A stretch of 64,000 nt of DNA from Chitinophaga sp. CF418 (GCF_900142925.1 NZ_FRCN01000012.1:186001-250000); one strand, 5' to 3'. Shown: positions 55,296 to 63,238, counted from the stretch's first letter. Numbers and translations: made by a program. The notes: generated by a model from the letters alone, not told the origin.

Positions 55296-56160
55296 TAAAT
55301 TTGCGATTAGTGATTAGACAATACGATACCGCCCCGCGATCATTCGCAGAGTAGTACATCCAGAGATTTGTTTAGTCAGGCCGGCACTGTTCCCGCAGTT
55401 CCGGCCAACTTTTTTATACGATTACAGGCATACAACAAGGTGCACCCCGATTATTTACCATACATAACATTGTTCAACAGCATATTTTTTAGTTTATAAA
55501 TACATCACTCCCCTTATGCAGGGAATAGACCACTGATGTGAATTTGGGTGGAAGTTCGGGCGAAAATATGGCCAGGATTAGCGTTTTGTTGTACTTCAGC
55601 AACAACAACAGCAGCAATCAGTCTTACTGTCGCAGATGTCTATTGTTTGATATTTGGTTGATCCCTTCTGTGTCATTTGGCAATATATTACAGGGAAGTA
55701 CGCTATTTTTTCAACTCAAAAATAGAAAGTAATTATTAGTCCACCAAATTAATGTACTAATAAATTTATACAGCTATTCTCCTTACCCTGTTCACTGCTT
55801 ATGTAAGTAGGGCGTTAATATATGCTATATGACGTTTGCTTATTCGAGGTAACATATGACCTGTTCGCGGCAGAATCGGTCCACTTAACGTACTTGTTTA
55901 TTGCCCTCCGGAAGCTGTGTGTATAGTTTTGCTCCCGTCAATCATTCTCCTTATTTCTTGTCGTAAGCCGGAAATCTTCACTGTTCATTTTCAATAGTAC
56001 AAAGTTTCAAAAGTCATTTTGTTCATTCCATGGGGAAATGCTATTTGTACGAATAACAAGCTGTAGTATTGTGGCCAGATTCATTTTTGTTTCTTTTTGA
56101 TGCCATTTGGATCCAAAACAATTCCACCATATCTCTTATCTATTGAAATATAATATATCT
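55296..56160. other. Long AT-rich intergenic region at the edge of the accessory island
   Basis: An 865-bp stretch between divergent genes. No frame looks coding: an open frame at 55538-55732 has no family resemblance or context. Two A/T-rich inverted repeats are visible: CTATTTTT/AAAAATAG with a 7-nt loop at 55703-55725, and TTATTAGT/ACTAATAA at 55733-55763. No full TAnnTTTG promoter was found for either flanking gene. Confidence 0.5.
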
Positions 56161-56565
56161 ATGAGTAATACACTTTCCTTTAAAGAAAAATCCAATCAAA
56201 ATCTCCTTTCTGCGAGATATCTGATTAAAAAAAGGATCTATTGCAGTAGTGTACATTGTTCATTTTATTCCTGTTTGCAAACAATGTTTCACTTTTTGTT
56301 TATTAAGAAAAAGATTGCCATAAATGAGTTTATTGCAAAGGGCAAGCAGAGTGGCATTAGCTCACATATTCAGGCATTCAAATTAATTGGCAACGAAATA
56401 GCCAATAGTGATTTTAAGGATTACAAATGGTTTCAAAAACAGTATCCGGAACTAAAGCACCTAAGAGAAAAGGCAGATTATTCGGATGAATTTATCATAC
56501 AGGAAGAGGTGCATGACGCCTTAAACAAAGCTAATAGTATTATTTCACTGGTTAATAAAATTTAA
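56161..56565 (+). CDS. HEPN-like helical protein
   Basis: 134 residues from the ATG at 56161; a longer frame starts at 56107, but the added residues look untranslated. The N-terminal helices (SARYLIKKRIYCSSVHCSFY, then SCLQTMFHFLFIKKKIAI) and the C-terminal helix (EEVHDALNKANSIISLVNK) follow the four-helix pattern of HEPN proteins. The usual Rx4-6H nuclease motif is not at the canonical C-terminal site; the only similar spacing is R25-H32, so RNase activity is doubtful. It is followed 4 bp later by a second small gene, the arrangement of a toxin-antitoxin or defence-type pair. Fold assignment is by eye. Confidence 0.6.
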   Translation: MSNTLSFKEKSNQNLLSARYLIKKRIYCSSVHCSFYSCLQTMFHFLFIKKKIAINEFIAKGKQSGISSHIQAFKLIGNEIANSDFKDYKWFQKQYPELKHLREKADYSDEFIIQEEVHDALNKANSIISLVNKI

Positions 56566-56569
56566 TTTT

Positions 56570-56956
56570 ATGTTCAACAAATCAAATAACGCTTCCATTG
56601 AATTTATTAAAGAAAAACTGGAACTTTTAGCAAATGCTTTCAAAACAATTACAATAAAGTATGCATATAATTATGCAATTAATACCCATATCGTTGAGCT
56701 AACTCCAGAAACGGAATATTACAATAACGATGCGCTGGACAAGTTCTGGATTCCAATTTCCCTGGATTTTAAGCGGTTATTTGAAAAAGAAGATATTACC
56801 TTCATATCTTCTGATTCGATACTGAGAATAGCGAATCCGGTATTTGAATGGAGCGCAAGTGGCAAAGCGACAGAATTGCAATCTTCACTTCCAATTTTCA
56901 AAAGAAATTTCTCCATATCTGAACCATTATCAAACCAAAGTATTGGCTTAGCCTGA
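56570..56956 (+). CDS. Partner of the HEPN-like protein, unknown function
   Basis: A 128-residue acidic protein that pairs tightly with the gene upstream. It shows a strand-helix pattern (IEFIKEKLELLANAFKTITI, then YNYAINTHIVELTPETEYYN) and a conserved-looking segment, FEKEDITFISSDSILRIANP. I have the impression that similar proteins recur next to HEPN-like genes in Bacteroidota, but no family name can be given. No nucleotidyltransferase (GSxxxD) motif is present, so this is not a classical HEPN-MNT pair. Confidence 0.6.
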   Translation: MFNKSNNASIEFIKEKLELLANAFKTITIKYAYNYAINTHIVELTPETEYYNNDALDKFWIPISLDFKRLFEKEDITFISSDSILRIANPVFEWSASGKATELQSSLPIFKRNFSISEPLSNQSIGLA

Positions 56957-57029
56957 AAAGATTAAGGTTATCCGCTTACAATTTCCATGATACATGGTTC
57001 AAAATTGGGCATCAGAGTAATTACACAAG

Positions 57030-57078
57030 GGTGGAATAGCTCAGTTGGCAGAGCATTAGTTTGGGAAACTAATGCTCT
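57030..57078 (+). pseudogene. 3'-truncated tRNA-like fragment (GGG anticodon) forming a perfect hairpin
   Basis: A 5' acceptor strand (GGTGGAA), TA, a D arm (GCTC-AGTTGGCA-GAGC) and an anticodon arm (TTAGT-TTGGGAA-ACTAA, reading GGG) are in normal tRNA order. The variable loop, T arm and 3' acceptor are missing: the sequence runs straight into the stop codon of the SMUG2-like gene. The D-stem and anticodon arm together form an exact 13-bp inverted repeat (57050-57062 with 57066-57078, loop GGG). It could act as a transcript 3' end for the minus-strand gene. It is probably a relic of integration or deletion at a tRNA. Confidence 0.5.
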
Positions 57079-57782
57079 TACTCGCTATAAGCAGCAAAAG
57101 CTTCCAAATACTTGCTGATATATTCTTCTTTTCGCTTCAAACGATATTGCATAATAAAGCGGGGATGTTCCAGGGGAACGATCGTTTCAAAGAAGCGTTC
57201 CTTCTCATTCAGCTGTTTCAGGAAAGCGGCATTCTTCCCGGTACCAAAACAATAACAGACACGGGTATCTATACCAAATTCCAGCTGCTGGCGGATGCTT
57301 TTTACCATAAAGTCATAAACAGCATTGGTCAGCGCTTTGCTATCGTAGTAGTTATAATTGATCTCTGATCCATCCGGCTTCAAGGATGTAAATCCCAGCG
57401 GAGAAACTGAGGCGAAATAGAAATCGCGGTAAAAAGCGGTAGCGCCTCCATATGCGCTGATCACATCATAAACGAACACCGACGAAGGCTCATGCGTCTT
57501 CAATCCTTCAATACTGATCCCCACCACTTCTGCCAGCCTTTTAGTATCAGTAAAAGGAATACCGGTTGCACCGGATCCCAGCCGGCCGGGGTTAATACCC
57601 ATGATCATACGGCGCTGATGATGATCATTATAGTACTTGCGGTAAAACTGCTGCATGATATCCATTACCTGCGGCTGTTCGCGGAATGGATTCATGATCC
57701 GGATGCCCGGAGGTAAGGAGCCGGTGTAATGAAGGTTAGTATTGAACTCAATGATGTGATCGGCGAATGTCTTTTTCTTCAT
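57078..57782 (-). CDS. SMUG2-type uracil-DNA glycosylase family protein
   Basis: A 234-residue protein of the uracil-DNA glycosylase superfamily, SMUG2-like branch. The active-site strand MIMGINPGRLGSGATGIPFT (residues ~60-79) and the C-terminal LEHPRFIMQYR motif match the family's water-activating and DNA-intercalating loops. It would remove deaminated or oxidised bases from DNA in base excision repair. The gene ends inside the tRNA-like hairpin and starts beside a 10-bp inverted repeat. It is transcribed away from the macro-domain gene. Confidence 0.85.
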   Translation of the reverse strand: MKKKTFADHIIEFNTNLHYTGSLPPGIRIMNPFREQPQVMDIMQQFYRKYYNDHHQRRMIMGINPGRLGSGATGIPFTDTKRLAEVVGISIEGLKTHEPSSVFVYDVISAYGGATAFYRDFYFASVSPLGFTSLKPDGSEINYNYYDSKALTNAVYDFMVKSIRQQLEFGIDTRVCYCFGTGKNAAFLKQLNEKERFFETIVPLEHPRFIMQYRLKRKEEYISKYLEAFAAYSE

Positions 57783-57811
57783 GATAGTATTTGGTCCATA
57801 AAAATACTATC
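57783..57811 (-). promoter_or_regulatory. Inverted repeat at the start of the SMUG2-like gene
   Basis: GATAGTATTT (57783-57792) and AAATACTATC (57802-57811) are perfect reverse complements with a 9-nt spacer, directly upstream of the ATG at 57782. The position would occlude translation initiation as an RNA hairpin or serve as an operator. No T-tract follows. Confidence 0.45.
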
Positions 57812-57966
57812 CTGTCGGCGACTAATCAATTTAAATGATATAATATTAGAAATTCCGGGTACAGGGCTTGTTACTCCTCCTTCGTGTATTGCCAGAACGA
57901 CAAATAAAGGGCAACTTGCCCAACGCAGAATTCTTCAAACAAAAAGTTTTTGACAGAGGTAAATGG

Positions 57967-57997
57967 TTTGTAATACTCCCGACTAACAGTATCTTTG
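57967..57997 (+). promoter_or_regulatory. Promoter of the macro-domain gene
   Basis: TTTG (57967-57970), a 19-bp spacer and TATCTTTG (57990-57997) match the Bacteroidota consensus TTTG-N19-TAnnTTTG exactly. The predicted leader is about 20 nt before the ATG at 58023. Confidence 0.7.
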
Positions 57998-58022
57998 CGC
58001 TCCAGAACAAAAAACGCCTCAA

Positions 58023-58478
58023 ATGGTCACATATATCGAATTTGGCAACATATTTAAAATAGAAGGGGTTCAGAACTATGCGCATGGATGTAATTGTGCT
58101 GGCGCCATGGGAAAAGGAATTGCTGTCGCATTCAAGGAAAGGTATCCTAAAATGTATCAGGAGTATAAGATGCTATGCAGGACTGGTAAATTCACGCTCG
58201 GCAGCGTTTATGAATATAATTACGGAGACGGATATGTCTTTAACCTTGGTACACAGGTTAGCTGGACGACAAGAGCCAATATAGAGGCTGTCGGGCAGGC
58301 AATTGAAAAGATGCTGTCTATTGCATCAACACTCAAAATAGATAAAATCGCATTGCCCAAAATAGGAGCTGGTTTGGGTGGTTTGAACTGGGATGATGTC
58401 AAAGCAGTGATTGATACAGCTGCGGCTGACTTTCCTGAAGTAGATCTTTTCGTTGTCGAGAACTTTAGGGATGAATAA
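58023..58478 (+). CDS. Stand-alone macro-domain protein (ADP-ribose binding)
   Basis: 151 residues, one macro domain of the TARG1/DarG-like type. It has AHGCNCAGAMGKGIAVAFKE in loop 1 (residues ~20-39), NLGTQVSWTTRANIEAV and the phosphate loop ALPKIGAGLGGLNWDDVKAV. Such domains bind ADP-ribose and can remove ADP-ribose from DNA or protein. In DarTG systems this domain is the antitoxin, but no DarT-like transferase is visible nearby. It lies back-to-back with a DNA glycosylase gene and has its own promoter. Confidence 0.9.
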   Translation: MVTYIEFGNIFKIEGVQNYAHGCNCAGAMGKGIAVAFKERYPKMYQEYKMLCRTGKFTLGSVYEYNYGDGYVFNLGTQVSWTTRANIEAVGQAIEKMLSIASTLKIDKIALPKIGAGLGGLNWDDVKAVIDTAAADFPEVDLFVVENFRDE

Positions 58479-58491
58479 TGCAGTAAAAGAT

Positions 58492-59052
58492 TTAAACCCA
58501 AAGTCCATTATTCTTTGAGACCGAAATGTAGGTATCACCATCGTTGATGATCTGGTGCATTATCTCGGTTTCACTTATCTCGTCGAATTGCAAAACTCCC
58601 TTTGCATAAAATTTCAGATTTAATAATTCAACCGTACTATCTGTTATCAAAATCGCGTCTCTCATATTTTCGTAATGATTATATTCAAATTTCCATCAAC
58701 TATTTCAAAATCATCATTAGCTTTCATATATCCTACATATTCTTATTACCAGTCTCATTTTTTAGGCTGTAAAGATGGCTTCGGCATCGTTGTTAAGCTG
58801 GGTTTAATATACTCTAATAAATCATTAGGACTCTTAAAAATTGGGATCTTGTTAGCCTGCATATCCCGTTAACACAACTTCTCCCAGGTCCATTCGTACT
58901 ACATATGTATCTAATAATTCCAAATCATAAAAAGGTCCATTTTCCAGCGCTGCGGCCTTGTGAAATAAAAAGAATAGGCAACTCAGGCAAGTAAGATAAA
59001 TCTTATTATTAAGGATTCTTCTTAGGAAGCGGATAACCGAAATATTTATCAT
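58492..59052 (-). pseudogene. Frameshifted gene for a secreted or membrane-anchored protein, unknown function
   Basis: Four overlapping short frames read as one protein if single-base shifts are allowed. 58852-59052 begins MINISVIRFL, has a signal-like hydrophobic stretch and includes DTYVVRMDLGEVVLTGYAG. 58755-58862 includes KIPIFKSPNDLLEYIKPSLT. 58662-58727 includes MKANDDFEIVDGNLNIIITK. 58492-58665 (57 aa) includes ILITDSTVELLNLKFYAKGV and ends SKNNGLWV. Junctions fall at short homopolymers such as CCTAAAAAATGA and ACGAAAATATG. The product would be near 185 residues. Either the gene is decaying or these are sequencing indels. The last frame could stand alone as a 57-aa gene, since its ATG overlaps the preceding TGA. 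Confidence 0.5.
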
Positions 59053-59159
59053 CTTTTATTCTTTCCGTTTATTTATTGTCAAATATGAAATCGGTCATCC
59101 CCGGATAACTTGCATTAAGCTTTGTTTTGGCGCTTCCCCGCGGAGTATCTAGGATATAA

Positions 59160-59756
59160 TCAATGACTCCAAACTTCAGGAAGCGACATTGAACTATTAC
59201 GCGCCAACGAGTCTAACCTTAACAATGGTTGACTATTAATGCCATTTCGCGATACTTCATCTAGATTAATCGAATATATAGTATTTGCGTTTACGCTAAG
59301 TCGAACTAGATCTATCGTCAATTTGGGAATACTTGTAACTTCAGGTACGGATAATTCGCTATTGATCGCGTCCATATTATTATAGATTTTAAAGTAATTT
59401 TCAACAATTATCTCCCGTTCATTATGATTCTTAAGCTCCGTAATCAATTTGTGATTTATTGAATAAAACGCAGCCCGATAATGACTTCTTTTCCTCCATA
59501 TAACATAGCCAGTTTTCAAATAATAATGCTGAGTAAATAAAAACACTTCCCTATTGCCAGGAATTCTCAGCATTTTGAAACCATTCAAAAAGAATTCTTC
59601 ATTTCTTTTGTAAACGAATGCCAGTCTAGCTGAATCATTACTTATGACATATGCAGAATCGATTCTTCTCACGGATTGGCTCCGCACCCTAGAACAAGAT
59701 AGAAAATTTATAAAAAAAACAATTATAACAGATCCAAATACACTAATGCGTCTCAT
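59160..59756 (-). CDS. Putative lipoprotein, unknown function
   Basis: A 198-residue protein with an N-terminal hydrophobic segment and a lipobox-like end (VFFINFLSC, C21). The remainder is strand-rich (VYKRNEEFFLNGFKMLRIPG, then LFTQHYYLKTGYVIWRKRSH) and has no family I recognise. It is AT-rich with codon use unlike the susCD genes. The start overlaps by 14 bp the end of a short upstream frame (59743-59910), which suggests coupling to what may be a truncated gene. Confidence 0.65.
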   Translation of the reverse strand: MRRISVFGSVIIVFFINFLSCSRVRSQSVRRIDSAYVISNDSARLAFVYKRNEEFFLNGFKMLRIPGNREVFLFTQHYYLKTGYVIWRKRSHYRAAFYSINHKLITELKNHNEREIIVENYFKIYNNMDAINSELSVPEVTSIPKLTIDLVRLSVNANTIYSINLDEVSRNGINSQPLLRLDSLARNSSMSLPEVWSH

Positions 59757-59910
59757 ATACAGAAGTTTTTACTTTATCGATATCTTCTAGTTTTGATCGT
59801 CTTACCCTATTGCCCTTCAGTTGTGGAGGTGGTGCCGACATCTGCGATCTATTAAGTAGAACACCATTAACACCATGATCAGTACCCTCTCTTGCCACAG
59901 TCCCTATCAC
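59743..59910 (-). pseudogene. C-terminal remnant or small upstream gene of the lipoprotein
   Basis: An open frame runs from ~59937 (GTG at 59910) to the TAG at 59743. It reads IGTVAREGTDHGVNGVLLNR, then SQMSAPPPQLKGNRVRRSKL, and ends KVKTSVYETH. The composition is protein-like, but no ATG is in place upstream, so it may be the 3' end of a truncated gene. It overlaps the lipoprotein start by 14 bp. No family recognised. Confidence 0.35.
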
Positions 59911-60383
59911 CCGGATACGGGGCTTGCTAACCTGCTCCTATATCATTATAAGCAGATCCGGCCAGATCTGCTTTTTATATTTCATAATATCTCAAAATAT
60001 CCCAAAAGGGATACAAAACTCGGAGTTCATTTTTGAAATACAATCTTTAGAAAAACCATTTTGTTCATTTTATCAGCAGAAGTAAGTTGTATCAATACAT
60101 GTCTCTAATTTTGAAGCCAATATTCCATTGCTTTGATTGGGTAATATACAGAATACTATTGTACGCGGAGAATACTTATAAGCGTGAAATATTCTCCAGT
60201 GCAGAGGATGCAGTATTAATCTCAGTAATTAGATGCTCTTTTCATAGGAGCCAATAAAAGTTCTTGCATCGATACATTTCCAACTCAATCAGTGAATATA
60301 TTCCATTCTGTAACGGAGATTTAAAATGCAATGTTAACCCAACAACCAAACTGGTTCTTGCAGTATAATTCTCTAAAGTCGGT
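59911..60383. other. Gene-free AT-rich stretch with a terminator-like hairpin
   Basis: Nothing coding is visible. AGCAGATC/GATCTGCT (59951-59958 with 59965-59972) forms an 8-bp stem followed by TTTTTA on the plus strand, so it resembles a terminator, yet no plus-strand gene ends nearby. GGAGAATA/TATTCTCC at 60167-60197 is a weaker repeat. Confidence 0.4.
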
Positions 60384-60896
60384 ATGGGCGTAACTAGAAC
60401 AGCATATCAATTCACGTCACATTCTTTTGTTAACCATTTAATCGATCATATGCAATATGATGTTTACAGCGATCTCTATATTAGGGATCGGTATAATGTA
60501 TTCGAATTTTTTAGTATTGGCAATAGGGGAACGATCCTTAAAAGGATAATATTTTCTCCGACTGAGTACCCTGATGTTTATAGTCTTTCCTTTGGAGATA
60601 TAAATATTAATGGGGAAATAGATGATTATTCTATTATTAGTAACAATGGGGATAGAAATAAGGTGCTGGCAACCGTAGCCTATGCTATCGACATTTATCT
60701 AAATGAATATCCTGACAGGTATATTTATTTTACAGGTAGTACTAGGGAAAGAACCAGGCTATATAGAATAGTAATTGGGCTAAATGTGGAGCATCTTTCC
60801 ACCAAATGGATAATATACTGTCAAACTGATGATGGCTTTATTCCATTCAAGAAAAATATATCTACGAACGGGTTTTTAATAAAAAGAAAATTATAA
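60384..60896 (+). CDS. DUF6934-like protein
   Basis: A 170-residue protein. The core YNVFEFFSIGNRGTILKRII, SLSFGDININGEIDDYSIIS, SNNGDRNKVLATVAYAID and YIYFTGSTRERTRLYRIVIG fits the pattern I know as DUF6934 in Bacteroidota: a GDxN segment, NNGD-x3-KVLATVA and TGSTxxRTRLY. The biochemical role is unknown. The conserved TGST-x2-RTRLY suggests a nucleotide- or nucleic-acid-binding surface (inference). It is followed 8 bp later by a 52-aa gene, an arrangement seen for toxin-antitoxin-like pairs. Confidence 0.75.
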   Translation: MGVTRTAYQFTSHSFVNHLIDHMQYDVYSDLYIRDRYNVFEFFSIGNRGTILKRIIFSPTEYPDVYSLSFGDININGEIDDYSIISNNGDRNKVLATVAYAIDIYLNEYPDRYIYFTGSTRERTRLYRIVIGLNVEHLSTKWIIYCQTDDGFIPFKKNISTNGFLIKRKL

Positions 60897-60904
60897 ATTG
60901 CATT

Positions 60905-61063
60905 ATGAGTAAGAAAATCGTAAAATATAAAAGCAGTCTTTTTAACCAGGAGGTTAGACTCATTCTCAATGAGAAAAGCTCAGGAATCGACCTCAAAAAG
61001 GTCGCTCCTGAAAAATTAGCAAGAGCTAATGAAGCTTTAAAAGGCGCAAAACTGCCACGATAA
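60905..61063 (+). CDS. Small basic partner of the DUF6934-like protein (52 aa)
   Basis: 52 codons beginning MSKKIVKYKSSLFNQEVRLI, then LNEKSSGIDLKKVAPEKLAR, ending LKGAKLPR. It is helical, lysine-rich and has no signal peptide. It follows the DUF6934-like gene by 8 bp and precedes a clear terminator, so both form a two-gene transcript. The role is unknown; an antitoxin or regulator is plausible from context only. Confidence 0.7.
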   Translation: MSKKIVKYKSSLFNQEVRLILNEKSSGIDLKKVAPEKLARANEALKGAKLPR

Positions 61064-61086
61064 AATTTTCGTACTAAAAATTATTT

Positions 61087-61116
61087 AGCCATCTGGTTCA
61101 CTTCAGATGGCTTTTC
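61087..61116 (+). terminator. Rho-independent terminator of the DUF6934 pair
   Basis: AGCCATCTG (61087-61095) pairs with CAGATGGCT (61104-61112) around an 8-nt loop and continues TTTCTATTT. It lies 23 bp after the stop of the 52-aa gene. Confidence 0.85.
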
Positions 61117-61247
61117 TATTTCAATATCGCTACAAACCCATCCTCCCATCCCATATATATATTTCTCTCCTAATCCCTCTTTATTGTACATATGACAAAT
61201 ATCCCAGCTTTTTGTATATTTATACCCACTACGTATCTTAGATTGTC

Positions 61248-61811
61248 ATGCGTAAGAATTCCCACAATGATGAAGAACTACTGGAACAGATCCAACTACA
61301 CAGGGATGCTGCCGCTTTTACGACGCTATATGAGCGCTACTGGGAAAAGCTGCTTACAATTGCCTATCTCCGCCTTCAATCATCTGCAGATGCCCAGGAA
61401 GTAGTACAGGAAGTTTTCCTCGACATCTGGAAAAGAGCCGGTAATATCTCCCTGGAACATTCTTTTCATACATATATATCCGCCGCACTCAAATATAAAA
61501 TACTGACGCTCTTAGCCAAACGTAAAACGGAACAGGCCAGAAGCACCCTCCTTGTCCGGGATGAAGCCGATGCCAGCACAGAACAATGGCTTAGCTACCA
61601 GCAGTTACGCCATGAATTGGAACAAACCGTACAGGCTCTTCCTGAAAAATGCCGCCTGGTATTCCGCCTGAGCCGGGAAAAAGGCATGAGTGAAAAACAG
61701 ATAGCCAAGACCCTCAATATCTCTATTAAAACCGTGGAAGCTCATATCTCCAAGGCATTGAAAACGCTACGTACCTCCCTCCAGCATCTTCACACCTTTT
61801 TCCTCTGGTAA
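61248..61811 (+). CDS. ECF sigma factor, FecI-like (fourth SusC locus)
   Basis: A 187-residue sigma-70 family protein. Region 2 is AAFTTLYERYWEKLLTIAYL and DAQEVVQEVFLDIWKR. Region 4 is ALPEKCRLVFRLSREKGMSE and KQIAKTLNISIKTVEAHISK. A TATATTTA at 61215-61222 is one mismatch from the -7 element but lacks a matching -33. The FecR gene follows 68 bp downstream. Confidence 0.95.
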   Translation: MRKNSHNDEELLEQIQLHRDAAAFTTLYERYWEKLLTIAYLRLQSSADAQEVVQEVFLDIWKRAGNISLEHSFHTYISAALKYKILTLLAKRKTEQARSTLLVRDEADASTEQWLSYQQLRHELEQTVQALPEKCRLVFRLSREKGMSEKQIAKTLNISIKTVEAHISKALKTLRTSLQHLHTFFLW

Positions 61812-61879
61812 AATATTTTTTTTAAGGCACTAAGGGAAACCGCTTTTATCCCAAGACTATATATAAAAGAGGCCCTACA

Positions 61880-63046
61880 ATGAGTGATCTGACATCAGAA
61901 CAGATATCCCGGCTTGCCGATAAATGGCTGAAAGGAACTATCAGCCAGGAAGAAAAGGCTTTGTTTGAAGCATGGTATAATAATGTACCTGAAAATGCTG
62001 TTGAATGGGATGATGAAACGGCGCATTCCACGCTGGAGCTCCGTGACCATCTGCTACAACAGATCAGGGACCGCATGGAAGAGAAAAGGCCTCTTTCTTT
62101 ATACCGCCGGGTGCCTGCCAGGTATTTGCGGGCAGCAGCAGCGGTGGCCCTCCTGCTTATGGCGGCGGGCATTTACCGGTATACCGTCAAAAAGCAGGAA
62201 CCAACACAACTTGCTGTCGGCAATAATATAGGCACCAATCAGCTGAAGCCGGGTGGCAATAAAGCCACCCTCACACTGGCCAATGGCGACGTCATAGCGC
62301 TTGAAGATGAACAGAACGGCAAGCTCGGACAACAAAACAATACCAAAATCATTAAGCTCAGTAACGGTCAACTCGTCTATAACAGCGAACAGGGAAAAGC
62401 AGGCAATGCTCCTGCCATCCTCAATACCCTTTCCGTGCCCCGTGGCGGCAAATACAATATTACACTTGCCGATGGTACGGTGGTATGGTTAAATGCAGCC
62501 AGCAGCATCACTTTCCCTGCTGCCTTTACAGGCAAAGAACGCCAGGTCACTTTAAATGGTGAAGCATATTTCGAAGTAGCCACTGATGCCGCACGTCCAT
62601 TTACTGTAAAAGTGGGCGACATGCAGGTAAGGGTATTGGGGACGCATTTTAATATCATGGCCTACAATGATGAACAGTCTGTCAACACCACACTATTACA
62701 GGGAGCAGTGAAAGTACAGGGTGCTGCAGGTGAAGCGCTGCTGAAACCAGGACAACAGGCTAAAATGGACCACACAGGCAGCGTAAAGGTCGTACATGCT
62801 GACATCGACGCTGTCATTGCCTGGAAGAACGGCCTGTTCAGCTTCAACAATGCATCTATAGAAGAAGTGATGCGACAGGTAGCACGCTGGTTCGACGCAG
62901 AAATAGTATACCCGGATGGCATCCCACAGGATCGCTTCCAGGGAGAAATAGACAGAAACTCAGATATAACGGCCGTACTGAAAATATTGGAAGCTAGCGG
63001 GGTAAAATTCACCGTACAGGGACATAAAATACTGGTAAGATCCTGA
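61880..63046 (+). CDS. FecR-family anti-sigma factor (fourth SusC locus)
   Basis: A 388-residue membrane protein: a cytoplasmic N-terminus, one membrane helix (~82-98, AAAAVALLLMAAGIYRY), a FecR domain (SVPRGGKYNITLADGTVVWL, ERQVTLNGEAYFEVATDAAR, VLGTHFNIMAYNDEQSVNTT) and a C-terminal DUF4974-like domain (IEEVMRQVARWFDAEIVYPD). It should bind the adjacent sigma factor and receive the signal from the STN domain of the SusC encoded 192 bp downstream. Confidence 0.95.
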   Translation: MSDLTSEQISRLADKWLKGTISQEEKALFEAWYNNVPENAVEWDDETAHSTLELRDHLLQQIRDRMEEKRPLSLYRRVPARYLRAAAAVALLLMAAGIYRYTVKKQEPTQLAVGNNIGTNQLKPGGNKATLTLANGDVIALEDEQNGKLGQQNNTKIIKLSNGQLVYNSEQGKAGNAPAILNTLSVPRGGKYNITLADGTVVWLNAASSITFPAAFTGKERQVTLNGEAYFEVATDAARPFTVKVGDMQVRVLGTHFNIMAYNDEQSVNTTLLQGAVKVQGAAGEALLKPGQQAKMDHTGSVKVVHADIDAVIAWKNGLFSFNNASIEEVMRQVARWFDAEIVYPDGIPQDRFQGEIDRNSDITAVLKILEASGVKFTVQGHKILVRS

Positions 63047-63238
63047 CACCGTAAAGACAACGTTTTTATCAACCAAAATTGAATTGCAGGTATGGATAAT
63101 GCACCATGAATCCGCCTGCCTGTATACCTGTAATAAAACAGGGGCGATTGAGCCCGCCCCTGCAACGTTTGAGCTATGCAGGCAATAAAATAATCCGCTG
63201 AAGATCAATTATCACTCACACCCAAACACTGCAAATCT

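Noticed and set aside
55610..55625. CAA/CAG-rich short repeat, checked as a CRISPR or microsatellite
   Set aside because: A few trinucleotide repeats only; no regularly spaced repeats anywhere in the window.
55538..55732. Possible 64-aa gene in the long intergenic region
   Set aside because: Low-complexity asparagine/serine composition, no neighbour context and no promoter; likely chance.
58023..58478. DarTG-type toxin-antitoxin system
   Set aside because: Only a macro domain is present; no DarT-like ADP-ribosyltransferase was found on either side.
59951..59977. Plus-strand terminator of a hidden gene or small RNA
   Set aside because: The hairpin and T-run are good, but no plus-strand frame or promoter was found upstream within 1 kb. 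It is kept only as a note in the gap entry.
63139..63162. 8-bp GC-rich hairpin after the second FecR gene as a terminator
   Set aside because: CAGGGGCG/CGCCCCTG is not followed by a T-run on the plus strand, and readthrough into SusC is expected.
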